A DNA stretch of 52,722 nucleotides, from assembly GCA_023423835.1 (NCBI GenBank), contig JAFAEW010000088.1, positions 1 to 52,722 on the forward strand. The letters run 5' to 3'. Below the pieces are notes generated by a model. The model was not told the DNA's origin. It searched no databases and saw nothing but the letters and a program-made list of their open reading frames with translations. This DNA is from Bacteroidota bacterium (lineage in GTDB: Bacteria; Bacteroidota; Bacteroidia; Chitinophagales; Chitinophagaceae). The position numbers and the translations under genes were made by a program. The first letter of the stretch is position 1, and every line of letters starts with the position of its first letter. This document shows, piece by piece, positions 22,575 through 31,027 of this stretch.

Positions 22575-24239
22575 ATGGCTGAAGAAAAAGCACAGAATTT
22601 TATTGAGGAGATTGTTGAAGCGGATCTGCAATCAGGAAAGTATAAAAAAATTGTCACCCGTTTTCCTCCTGAGCCAAACGGTTATTTACATATCGGACAC
22701 GCAAAAAGTATTTGTCTCAATTTCGGACTTGCAATAAAGCACGACGGAAAAACTCATTTGCGGTTTGATGACACCAATCCGGTCACAGAGGAAACCGAGT
22801 ATGTGGACAGTATCAAGGAAGATATTCAATGGCTTGGATTCAAGTGGTCTGATGAATTTTATGCAAGTGATTATTTTGAAAAGCTATATGAATTTGCTTT
22901 AAAACTTATCAAAGACGGTCTTGCCTACGTCGACGACAGTACGAGCCAGGAAATTGCGGCAGACAAGGGCAGTCCAACCCAGCCGGGAAAGGAAAGCCGG
23001 TTTCGCAACAGAAGCGTAGAAGAAAATCTACGCCTATTTGAGGAGATGAAGGCAGGAAAATACCGCGATGGAGAAAAGGTATTGCGGGCGAAGATCAACA
23101 TGGCTTCGCCAAACATGCACATGCGAGATCCGATTATGTACAGGATCAAACATGCCCATCATCACCGTACAGGCGACAATTGGTGCATCTATCCCATGTA
23201 CGATTTTGCACACGGTCAGAGTGATTCGATCGAGAAGATCACTCATTCAATCTGCACGCTGGAATTTATTCCCCATCGGGAACTGTATGACTGGTTTATT
23301 AATAAGCTCGAAATCTTTCCTTCGCATCAATACGAATTTGCGCGTCTCAATTTGAGTTTCACGGTAATGAGTAAAAGGAAATTGCTGCAACTCGTAAATG
23401 ATAAATACGTAAGTGGTTGGAACGATCCGAGAATGCCTACGATCAGCGGATTGAGAAGAAGAGGTTATACGCCTGAGAGCATACGTGATTTTTGTGAAAG
23501 GGTAGGAGTGGCAAAGCGGGAAAATCTTATTGATGTCGGATTACTTGAATTTTGCGTAAGAGAACATTTAAATAAGGTGGCCAAACGAAGGATGGTTGTA
23601 TTCGATCCCCTCAAGGTGGTTATTACCAACTATCCGGACGATAAAACGGAGACCGTCCTCAGTGAGGATAATCCTGAGGTTTCAGAAAAGACGTATCGGG
23701 AAGTTCCCTTCAGCCGTGAGTTGTACATCGAAAAGGAAGACTTTATGGAAAATCCGCCGAAAAAGTATTTCCGCCTTTCTCCCGGTCAGAAAGTTCGTTT
23801 GAAAAGCGCCTATATCATTCAGTGCGATGAAGTGATTAAGGATGAGAACGGTGATGTTGTTGAGGTGAGATGTTCCTATATCCCGGAAAGTAAAAGCGGT
23901 TCAGATACCTCCGGAATCAACGTGAAAGGAACGCTGCACTGGGTTTCCATCAAGGATGCGGTACGAATTGAAGTGCGGCAGTATGATCGCCTGTTTACCG
24001 TGGAAGATCCATCGAACGAAGAGGGAGATTTTAAAGATTTTATAAATCCTGATTCCCTTCAGGTGATTGAATCGGCATTCGCGGAACCTGCCCTGAAAAA
24101 CGCAAAATTCGATGAACGGTATCAGTTCATCCGCAAAGGTTATTTCACCTTAGATAACGACACGAGTGAGGAGGGAATGGTTTTCAACAGAACCGTTACA
24201 CTGAAAGATACCTGGGCTAAACAGTCGAAGAAGCTGTAG
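22575..24239 (+). CDS. glnS: Glutaminyl-tRNA synthetase
   Basis: 554 aa, the usual length. Class I synthetase signatures are clear: FPPEPNGYLHIGHAKSICLNFGLA (HIGH motif, residues ~33-45), the tRNA acceptor-binding insert, LSFTVMSKRKL (KMSKS equivalent MSKRK near residue 265), and the two C-terminal beta-barrels for anticodon recognition. The retained GlnRS-specific residues around FDDTNP support Gln rather than Glu specificity. It attaches glutamine directly to tRNA-Gln, and a tRNA-Gln(TTG) gene lies in this window at 49.4 kb. It is flanked by unrelated genes and a terminator for the convergent susD gene, and appears monocistronic. Confidence 0.96.
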   Translation: MAEEKAQNFIEEIVEADLQSGKYKKIVTRFPPEPNGYLHIGHAKSICLNFGLAIKHDGKTHLRFDDTNPVTEETEYVDSIKEDIQWLGFKWSDEFYASDYFEKLYEFALKLIKDGLAYVDDSTSQEIAADKGSPTQPGKESRFRNRSVEENLRLFEEMKAGKYRDGEKVLRAKINMASPNMHMRDPIMYRIKHAHHHRTGDNWCIYPMYDFAHGQSDSIEKITHSICTLEFIPHRELYDWFINKLEIFPSHQYEFARLNLSFTVMSKRKLLQLVNDKYVSGWNDPRMPTISGLRRRGYTPESIRDFCERVGVAKRENLIDVGLLEFCVREHLNKVAKRRMVVFDPLKVVITNYPDDKTETVLSEDNPEVSEKTYREVPFSRELYIEKEDFMENPPKKYFRLSPGQKVRLKSAYIIQCDEVIKDENGDVVEVRCSYIPESKSGSDTSGINVKGTLHWVSIKDAVRIEVRQYDRLFTVEDPSNEEGDFKDFINPDSLQVIESAFAEPALKNAKFDERYQFIRKGYFTLDNDTSEEGMVFNRTVTLKDTWAKQSKKL

Positions 24240-24269
24240 GGAAAATGCCTCTTTTTCAACAAAAATAAA

Positions 24270-24290
24270 GGGCGGACACCTGGTCCGCCC
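24270..24290 (-). terminator. Terminator of the susC-susD operon
   Basis: GGGCGGAC (24270-24277) and GTCCGCCC (24283-24290) form a perfect 8-bp stem with a 5-nt loop. On the minus strand it is followed by TTTATTTTT, 35 bp after the susD stop. Confidence 0.75.
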
Positions 24291-24324
24291 GCTGTTATCA
24301 TTCAAAGACTGCTTCGCTTAGGCA

Positions 24325-25869
24325 TTAATATCCCGGATTTTGAGGAGTGAGGTTGGGATTGTTCAGCATTTCTGAAGTTGGCAGTGGAAACAATAAATGT
24401 TTCTCTTCCAATACCGATCCGCTATCAGGAAATTTGTGTCCAACAAAGTTGTCAAAGCCATTGGTAGCTTCATTATACACTTTTCTAAGCCTGATCATAT
24501 CAAACCAGGTGATGCCTTCATAACAGAGCTCATGCCAGCGTTCTCTCCACACTGCTTCGCGGAAGTCGGCCTGCGACAGGTTGCCTAAAGGTGCAAGTTT
24601 TGCACGTAGGCGGATTTGATTCACGGCGTCGAGTGCAGCTAAATTAGGAGAACCTTCGGCCTCATTCGAAGCTTCCGCATAGGTTAATAATACCTGTGCA
24701 TACCGGATATTCATCCAGTTTAAACTGCTGGAAGCCGTTCCCGGTACACCCTGGGTGCCATTGGCAATAATGTCGAAATGTTTGTAGATATAAGGAGCCG
24801 AAAGGTCTTTTAGTTCGCCATCTCCACCGTCATAATAGTGTGTGTAGAAAAATCCCTGGCGATCAACGGCGCGCAGGTCTCCCGGTTCATACGAATTGTA
24901 AAATTGCAAGGTTGGAACCGTTGATCCGATCTCCGTTCCATAGGCCGACACGTCTTTAAAATTCGGGAGCAATATTCCCTGGTTTGGATTGTCAGCAACA
25001 CCGGAGAGATACTGGATTTCAAAGATCTGCTCTACTTTATTTTCTTCCGAAACAGAATGAAGTGCGAGATAGTTATCAAACAATCCAAAACTTCCGCTTT
25101 CAATCACTTCTTTCGCTTTATCGGCGGCCATCTTGTAATAGGTACTGCCCTTGCCCAGCGGATATCCGGCCATTGTGAGATAAACTTCTGCCAGTTCGGC
25201 TTTTACGGCTCCAAGCGACGCCCGTCCTGTTTGATCTGCCCACGGCAATCCGGCGTTTTCCGCATCGGTAAGATCGGCAACGATCTGCGCGTAAACGGTC
25301 TCAACCGGCGTACGTGACGGATAGAGATCGGTGGAAGATGCGTCAACGGGTTCAACCAGCAGCGGCACATCGCCATATAGTCTTACGAGGTAAAAGTAGG
25401 CCCAGGCGCGTAGGAATTTCGCTTCTCCCAGAATCCGGTTTTTTTGCGCTTCGTCCATCGGTGTAATCGCCGGAACTTTTTGAATCACTAGATTTGCCTG
25501 TGCAATGAGGCTGTAAGGTCCGTTCCACCAGTTTCCCACAAAAACATTGTCGCCATTGTAACTGAGTCCGATCAGGTTATTGAGATCGGTGTTTTGACCG
25601 GTTTCGGTTTTCGCTGTTCCGGTCACCATTTCTAGCATCGAAAAGTTGTTTGCGAAAATTCCCGCTCCTCCATTGATAAACCTTGTCTGCGCATAAACTG
25701 CGGCCAGCGCAGCTTCTGCATGATCGGGAGTGGTATAGTAGGTTTCCGGTGAAAGGTTGGAAGGATCAACATCGGTATCCGCCAACCATTTTTTACAACT
25801 GCCAAACAGTACAGCCATTACTGCAAGCAGTAAAAAGGATTGAGTGAACTTATTTATTTTGTGTTTCAT
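24325..25869 (-). CDS. SusD/RagB-family nutrient-binding outer-membrane lipoprotein
   Basis: 514 aa. A signal peptide with lipobox FGSC (MAVLFGSCKKW) marks a surface-exposed lipoprotein. The N-terminal region carries the SusD-like signature (DPSNLSPETYYTTPDHAEAALAAVYA). Tetratricopeptide-like helices follow (AEAKFLRAWAYFYLVRLYGDVPLL), and then the C-terminal SusD domain with NPGY-type ending and IRLRAKLAPL ... REAVWRERWHELCYEGITWFDMIR. It forms the lid of the SusCD complex that captures oligosaccharides or peptides. It starts 24 bp after the susC stop. No glycoside hydrolase or protease gene lies in the pair's neighbourhood, so the substrate is not predictable. Confidence 0.93.
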   Translation of the reverse strand: MKHKINKFTQSFLLLAVMAVLFGSCKKWLADTDVDPSNLSPETYYTTPDHAEAALAAVYAQTRFINGGAGIFANNFSMLEMVTGTAKTETGQNTDLNNLIGLSYNGDNVFVGNWWNGPYSLIAQANLVIQKVPAITPMDEAQKNRILGEAKFLRAWAYFYLVRLYGDVPLLVEPVDASSTDLYPSRTPVETVYAQIVADLTDAENAGLPWADQTGRASLGAVKAELAEVYLTMAGYPLGKGSTYYKMAADKAKEVIESGSFGLFDNYLALHSVSEENKVEQIFEIQYLSGVADNPNQGILLPNFKDVSAYGTEIGSTVPTLQFYNSYEPGDLRAVDRQGFFYTHYYDGGDGELKDLSAPYIYKHFDIIANGTQGVPGTASSSLNWMNIRYAQVLLTYAEASNEAEGSPNLAALDAVNQIRLRAKLAPLGNLSQADFREAVWRERWHELCYEGITWFDMIRLRKVYNEATNGFDNFVGHKFPDSGSVLEEKHLLFPLPTSEMLNNPNLTPQNPGY

Positions 25870-25893
25870 AAAAAGCGATTTTATATTAAGAAA

Positions 25894-28800
25894 TTATAAT
25901 CCGAGGTTTATTCCAAACATGTAAACGGTCGGTTTGGGATAATCAAAAAATGTTTGTCCCTGCGCAAACGCATTTCCATAGGTTGTTACCTCCGGATCAT
26001 TGCCGGAATATTTGGTGGAAAGGAAGAAGTTTTGAACAGAAGCGTAAACCCTCGCTTTGCTTAAGTGCAATCTTTCCACCGTGGCGGCAGGAAAAGTATA
26101 GCTAAGCAAAATGTTTTTTCCACGGATGAATGAGCCATCTTCCACCCATCTCGTATCCACGTTGGTTACATAACCTGCACGGGTATCTCTGATGGCCGCA
26201 ACCATTGTATTGTCGTTTCCTTTGGCAGGATCATAAGCATCCAGAACCGAACTGAAACTGTTTGCAATGCCCACTCTGTCTTCGCCCGAATGATGGGTTT
26301 GATTGAGTACATCGTTTCCATACATGTATTGCAATTCGACTAACAGATCGAACTGTTTGTAGCGAAAACTGTTGATAAAGCTTCCCCATCCTTTAGGATT
26401 GCCATTTCCAATGATTACGCGGTCGGCATCATTGATCACATAATCTCCGTTTACATCAAGATACTTAATATCGCCGGGGAGAATCGGCTTGCCACCGCGA
26501 TAGCTGGCAAATTTAGCTGCTTCTGCCGCTTCCTTTTCTGTCCATACACCCAAACGCACCAGCCCCCAGAACGATCCTACCGGTTGACCCACTTCAATGA
26601 TTCCCGTATTGGAAAGGAAGTTGGGATTTCCGGAAAATATCGGGGCCGGCGTTGCCAGAGAAAGTACTTTATTTCTGTTCATGGAGAAATTGAAGGTTGT
26701 ATTCCAGGAGAAGTTTTTTGAATTGATGTTTAAGGTATTCAAAGTAATCTCCAGCCCTTTATTTTCCATGCTTCCGATGTTTTTCATTATGGAAGAATAT
26801 CCGCTCGATCTTGGAACGGGAGCCGCCAGCAACATATCCGTTGTCTTGCGGTAATAATAATCCGCTTCAATGTTTACGCGGTAATTGAACAGTCCGAGTT
26901 CAACCCCAACATCAAATTGCGCCGTTTTTTCCCATTTCAGGTCGGGATTTGCGAGGCGGTTGGTACCAACGCCGGTAACACGCTGGTCGTTTATGATGGC
27001 GGCGTAACCGCTTCCCAGCAAGGCGTCGGAAGAATAAGGGCCTATTTCAGAATTTCCGGTGTAGCCGTAGCTCGTTCTCAGTTTGAGGTTGGAGATCGTA
27101 TTGCTGTTGCTTAGGAAATCTTCTTCAGATACTCTCCAGGCGAGGGCCGCTGAAGGAAAGAACGCATACTGATGGTTTTCCCCGAATTTTGATGATCCGT
27201 CGGCGCGGCCTGTAAATGTCAACAGATACTTATTGTTATAGGTGTAGTTGATTCTTCCGAAATAAGAGTTGAAGGCAAATCCGCTCCTGTTGGATGATCC
27301 GGGGTTTTGCTGGCTGCCGGCTCCTATATTATTGAAAAGAAAATAATCGGTGGAGAAATTCTGGGAAGATGCACTGATTCCGAAATAATTTGTGCCCTGC
27401 CATGACAATCCCAACACCCCATTAAAGTCGTGTTTATCTCCAAATTTTTTGCGATAGGTAAAATAGTTTTCGGTTGACCAGTAATTCTCGCGGCTGTTGC
27501 CGACACTTGCGGTACCGTTTTGATCCCGTGAAATCTGATCGAGCGTCCGGCCATTGTATTGATTTGTTCCACGGTCAACCACACTCACGCCGAGTTGCGT
27601 TCTGAAATCCAGACCTTCAGCAAGCTGAATCGTTGCATATAGATTTCCAAGGGTGGTTTGGGTGTTTACAATAAACTTCCTGTCTGTAAGGATGTGCACA
27701 GGATTTGATCCTCCCTCCGCTCCGGGATATTGCCAGTTTTCTGCCCAGGTTCCGTCCGGATATTTTACCGGCAAAAACGGAAATGCTTCGGTAATCATTC
27801 TTACCGAATTCAATCCGCCCGTTCCCTGATCAACAATGTTTTCATTCTGGTTATTGTAACCGAGGCTGGCGCCGATTCTCAACCAGTCATTCACCTTGCT
27901 GTCAAACGAAAATCTTGCGGAATACCTTTTCAGGTAAGAGTTTAACAACAAACCGTTTTCATCACGGTATCCGAAGAATGCACTGTAAGTAGTGTTCTCA
28001 TTTCCTCCGCTTATGCCTAACTGATGATTTTGTGAAAGCTCATTTTGTGTGGAAGCTTTCAGCCAATCTGTATTATACAAGGGATTGCCATTTGCATCAA
28101 ACAATAATGGAAGGCTTTTCCTTTTTTCCCTCGGATCAACAACCGAGGCATAGTTTCCTGCGGCCCAGCCGGCGGGATCATAAACTTTAATGTTGTCATA
28201 GGCGAGGTTTTCCACCTGCAGATATTCCTGCGCATTGAGCATGTGTACCCTGTGTGGTCCAATGGTATTTACAAAGAAGTCGCCATCATAGGTCACTTTC
28301 GGTTTTCCCGCCGTGCCGCGTTTTGTGGTAATCAAAATAACGCCGTTGGCGCCTCTGGCACCATAGATGGCCGTGGCGGATGCGTCTTTGAGGATTTCAA
28401 CGGAAGCAATATCACCCGGATTGATGTAATCGATCGAATTGCTGTTTTGAGTTTGCGTGCCGGACGGAAGATATACGCCGTCCACTACATAGAGCGGATT
28501 GTTGGAAGAATTGATGGAGCTGAATCCCCGTATGCGGATGTTTGTTTGTCCGCCCGGTCTTCCCGAATTGGTGTTTACCTGCACGCCGGCAACCTTTCCC
28601 GCAAGGGCCTCATTTAATGAAGCCGCCGGCCGTTCCTGCAATTGCGAAGCTTTCACCGTTCCCACCGAACCGGTAAGATCTGATTTACGGGTGGTGCCAT
28701 ATCCGATAACGACCACTTCATTGAGATCGTTTCCGGAAGGTTGCATTACCACATTTATTACATCCTGATTGTTTACCGGAACTTCCTGCGTTTGCATTCC

Positions 28801-29046
28801 GGTAAAAGAAAAAACAAGTACCGACGAAGTGTTGGGAACAGTAATGGAAAAACTGCCCGTAGCATCGGTTATGGTCCCCGTTTTTGAATCCTTTAGCTGC
28901 ACCGAAACATTTCCCAAAGGATTGTTGTTGCTTCCGTCGGTAACAATTCCGGACACCGTTTTTTGTTGTGAAAATCCGGGAACTGAAAATACCAGCATGA
29001 GCATGCAGATGCCTAGCATCCTCGTTTGAAGATAGATTTTTTTCAT
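25894..29046 (-). CDS. SusC/RagA-family TonB-linked outer-membrane transporter
   Basis: 1,050 aa. A signal peptide is followed by a carboxypeptidase-D-like regulatory domain (VSGIVTDGSNNNPLGNVSV). The SusC/RagA signature region (VVVIGYGTTRKSDLTGSVG) leads to the plug (RPAASLNEALAGKVAGVQV ... IRIRGFSSINSSNNPLYVVDGVY) and a C-terminal ~22-strand barrel ending in an aromatic-type strand. This transporter imports glycan or peptide fragments using TonB-ExbBD energy, with SusD as lid. It is the first gene of a two-gene operon. There is no adjacent sigma/anti-sigma pair or hybrid two-component regulator, and the plug has no N-terminal signalling extension. Confidence 0.95.
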   Translation of the reverse strand: MKKIYLQTRMLGICMLMLVFSVPGFSQQKTVSGIVTDGSNNNPLGNVSVQLKDSKTGTITDATGSFSITVPNTSSVLVFSFTGMQTQEVPVNNQDVINVVMQPSGNDLNEVVVIGYGTTRKSDLTGSVGTVKASQLQERPAASLNEALAGKVAGVQVNTNSGRPGGQTNIRIRGFSSINSSNNPLYVVDGVYLPSGTQTQNSNSIDYINPGDIASVEILKDASATAIYGARGANGVILITTKRGTAGKPKVTYDGDFFVNTIGPHRVHMLNAQEYLQVENLAYDNIKVYDPAGWAAGNYASVVDPREKRKSLPLLFDANGNPLYNTDWLKASTQNELSQNHQLGISGGNENTTYSAFFGYRDENGLLLNSYLKRYSARFSFDSKVNDWLRIGASLGYNNQNENIVDQGTGGLNSVRMITEAFPFLPVKYPDGTWAENWQYPGAEGGSNPVHILTDRKFIVNTQTTLGNLYATIQLAEGLDFRTQLGVSVVDRGTNQYNGRTLDQISRDQNGTASVGNSRENYWSTENYFTYRKKFGDKHDFNGVLGLSWQGTNYFGISASSQNFSTDYFLFNNIGAGSQQNPGSSNRSGFAFNSYFGRINYTYNNKYLLTFTGRADGSSKFGENHQYAFFPSAALAWRVSEEDFLSNSNTISNLKLRTSYGYTGNSEIGPYSSDALLGSGYAAIINDQRVTGVGTNRLANPDLKWEKTAQFDVGVELGLFNYRVNIEADYYYRKTTDMLLAAPVPRSSGYSSIMKNIGSMENKGLEITLNTLNINSKNFSWNTTFNFSMNRNKVLSLATPAPIFSGNPNFLSNTGIIEVGQPVGSFWGLVRLGVWTEKEAAEAAKFASYRGGKPILPGDIKYLDVNGDYVINDADRVIIGNGNPKGWGSFINSFRYKQFDLLVELQYMYGNDVLNQTHHSGEDRVGIANSFSSVLDAYDPAKGNDNTMVAAIRDTRAGYVTNVDTRWVEDGSFIRGKNILLSYTFPAATVERLHLSKARVYASVQNFFLSTKYSGNDPEVTTYGNAFAQGQTFFDYPKPTVYMFGINLGL

Positions 29047-29201
29047 AATGAAATTGATTAATAAATAAATAAGAGGGGACGGTGTTTTTTGATTTCTTAT
29101 AGGATTAAAAGGTTTACTAAAACGTTTTGCTTTTTATAGGCAACCTCTTTGATGAGTCATAAAAATAGAAGATTATTACCTCATCACCAAAACAATATTC
29201 A

Positions 29202-29209
29202 ACAAATTT
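29202..29209 (-). promoter_or_regulatory. Possible -7 element of susC
   Basis: On the minus strand it reads TAAATTTG (exact TAnnTTTG), about 155 bp before the susC ATG. The nearest upstream TTG (plus 29235-29237) is a few bases too far. The gene-free stretch 29047-29442 holds nothing else recognisable. Confidence 0.35.
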
Positions 29210-29442
29210 ATCAGCTTATAATTCATTCGCTTTACAAAACAGAAAGAAGTCTTTGGTTTCCTTTCGTGACTACAGATTGAAAGCTTAATCAACGCGCTCA
29301 AACCCTTTCCTGCTCTAACGATTGTTAGTTTTGAGTGAGCCGGTTTTTGGGATTGAAACTAACTAAAATTTTTTACGCAACGGCAATGAACCATCGCCGC
29401 GAAATAAAGGAATCGTCTTTGTTATCCGTATATTTAAGGATT

Positions 29443-29979
29443 ATGATTGCCGCCTTTGATTCTTATTATTTTAATGACAAAGTAAAAACGGTTTGTGTCC
29501 TATTTCCTGAGTGGGAAGACGAAGAAAAGGCAACAGTGTATTCTAAAATACTTGACCAGGCAGCACCTTATGAGTCGGGACAATTTTATAGAAGAGAGTT
29601 GCCGGCGATACTCGATTTGCTTCATGACCTCGGAAGAGAAAAAGTCGACCTTTTTATTGTAGATGGATTTGTGTGGCTTGATGATAACGGACAACCGGGA
29701 TTGGGATTTCATCTTCATGAACAGTCAGGCAAAAAGATTCCGGTAATAGGCGTGGCGAAAAGTGATTTTGCACCGCTTCATCTGAATAAGCGGACGGTTT
29801 TTAGGGGTAAAACCAGAAGGCCATTGTTTATAACGGCTGTTGGAATTGACCTGGATGAATCTGCAGCCCACATAAAAAAAATGGACGGAAAATTCAGGAT
29901 GCCAACCATCCTGAAACAGTTGGATGCCATCACAAGAAATCAGAAGTTTTATTGGGGCGAAAAGTTGAATCGGGGTTAA
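29443..29979 (+). CDS. nfi: Endonuclease V (deoxyinosine 3'-endonuclease)
   Basis: 178 aa from the ATG at 29443; earlier in-frame codons (to 29335) give an extension not seen in the family. The EndoV order is conserved: a strand with catalytic Asp (IAAFDSYYF), then GQFYRRELPAILDLL (catalytic Glu). LFIVDGFVWLDDNGQPGLGFHL follows with the third acidic residue, and then IPVIGVAKSDF. The enzyme nicks DNA one nucleotide 3' of deoxyinosine and other deaminated bases. A gene for exonuclease III lies convergent on the other side, so two repair nucleases face each other, though this may be coincidence. All three carboxylates are present, so it looks active. Confidence 0.9.
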   Translation: MIAAFDSYYFNDKVKTVCVLFPEWEDEEKATVYSKILDQAAPYESGQFYRRELPAILDLLHDLGREKVDLFIVDGFVWLDDNGQPGLGFHLHEQSGKKIPVIGVAKSDFAPLHLNKRTVFRGKTRRPLFITAVGIDLDESAAHIKKMDGKFRMPTILKQLDAITRNQKFYWGEKLNRG

Positions 29980-30071
29980 AACAAAAAGCTTCTTCTTGTT
30001 TCAAAATTCCGTTGCCGGCATCCCACTTTCTAAACGCAGATTCGATAAAGGCGAAGTGATTATCGTTGCTT

Positions 30072-30845
30072 TTATGCTTCCTTCAGGTTAACGAAAACCG
30101 GTGCATGATCACTCGTTTTTTCCCATCCTCTCACATATTTATCCACGCCGGCCGAGTGTATTTTGGAGGCGAGATCGGGGCTTACCAAAAAATGATCAAT
30201 GCGCATCCCGGCATCTCTTGAATAGGCGTTTCTGAAATAATCCCAAAAGGTATAAATTCTTTCATCGGGATATAGTTGTCGCAACACGTCGGTCCATCCC
30301 TGATCAACCAATTCCCGGAATGCCTTTCGTGATTCGGGTTGAAACAAGGCATCTTTTGCAACCCGCTCAGGTTTATACACATCCATCTCTTCGGGAATTA
30401 CATTGAAATCGCCGGTCAATATTACCGGCTTTCCGGATTGCAATAAGCCTTCTGCGTGTTGTTTTAATCTTTCCAGCCAGGATAGCTTATAATCAAACTT
30501 GGGACCGGGAACAGGATTGCCATTCGGAAGATAAAGACAGCCGATCGTGATATCCTTCACACAGGCCTCAATGTAACGGCTCTGAAAATCTTCGCCATCT
30601 CCCGGTAAAATCCTGCAGTTTTCCTTAATCTCATATTTACTCAGGATAGCGACGCCATTCCAGCTCTTTTGTCCGTGCCAGATCGCATTATATCCAAGGT
30701 TCTGAATGTCTTCAACCGGAAACCTTTCCTGCGGCGCCTTTAGTTCCTGAAGACAAACGGTGTCAGGCTGCGACTCGTTCAGCCATTGCAATAAAACTGG
30801 CAACCGGCTGTTGATGCCATTTACATTATAGGTCGCAATTTTCAT
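30072..30845 (-). CDS. xth: Exodeoxyribonuclease III / AP endonuclease
   Basis: 257 aa, complete. An endonuclease/exonuclease/phosphatase fold of the ExoIII type: MKIATYNVNGINSRLP (Asn metal ligand), CLQELKAPQERFP (catalytic Glu), GCLYLPNG, VILTGDFNVIPEEMDVY (Asp and Asn) and DYFRNAYSRDAGMRIDHFLVSPDLA. The C-terminal TSDHAPVFV carries the catalytic Asp-His. It cleaves at abasic sites and degrades one strand 3'-5' during base-excision repair. A TAnnTTTG match on the minus strand at 30873-30880 lies just upstream of the ATG. Confidence 0.95.
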   Translation of the reverse strand: MKIATYNVNGINSRLPVLLQWLNESQPDTVCLQELKAPQERFPVEDIQNLGYNAIWHGQKSWNGVAILSKYEIKENCRILPGDGEDFQSRYIEACVKDITIGCLYLPNGNPVPGPKFDYKLSWLERLKQHAEGLLQSGKPVILTGDFNVIPEEMDVYKPERVAKDALFQPESRKAFRELVDQGWTDVLRQLYPDERIYTFWDYFRNAYSRDAGMRIDHFLVSPDLASKIHSAGVDKYVRGWEKTSDHAPVFVNLKEA

Positions 30846-30872
30846 TTCTTCATTTGTTTAGTCAGAGATACG

Positions 30873-30880
30873 CAAATTTA
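30873..30880 (-). promoter_or_regulatory. Candidate -7 element of xth
   Basis: Minus-strand TAAATTTG, an exact TAnnTTTG match, 28 bp upstream of the xth ATG. No good -33 TTG is visible. Confidence 0.4.
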
Positions 30881-31027
30881 TATTTTCATTTCGTGATTCT
30901 GTAACTGCATGCCAACATCTGAATAGGAAAAGGTTGAATGGCAAATTATCTTTCAAATTCTCCGATCCTGTTGAATGAAAAAAAATTAACTTGCTTCTTT
31001 TTCCAAACTATTCAAAATTGATCTTTG

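Noticed and set aside
29335..29442. Longer start for endonuclease V
   Set aside because: The extra 36 residues are not family-like and the ATG at 29443 gives the normal N-terminus.
29980..30071. Weak AAACAA/TTGTTT hairpin between endonuclease V and xth
   Set aside because: Only six A-T-rich pairs and no proper T run; not enough to call a terminator.
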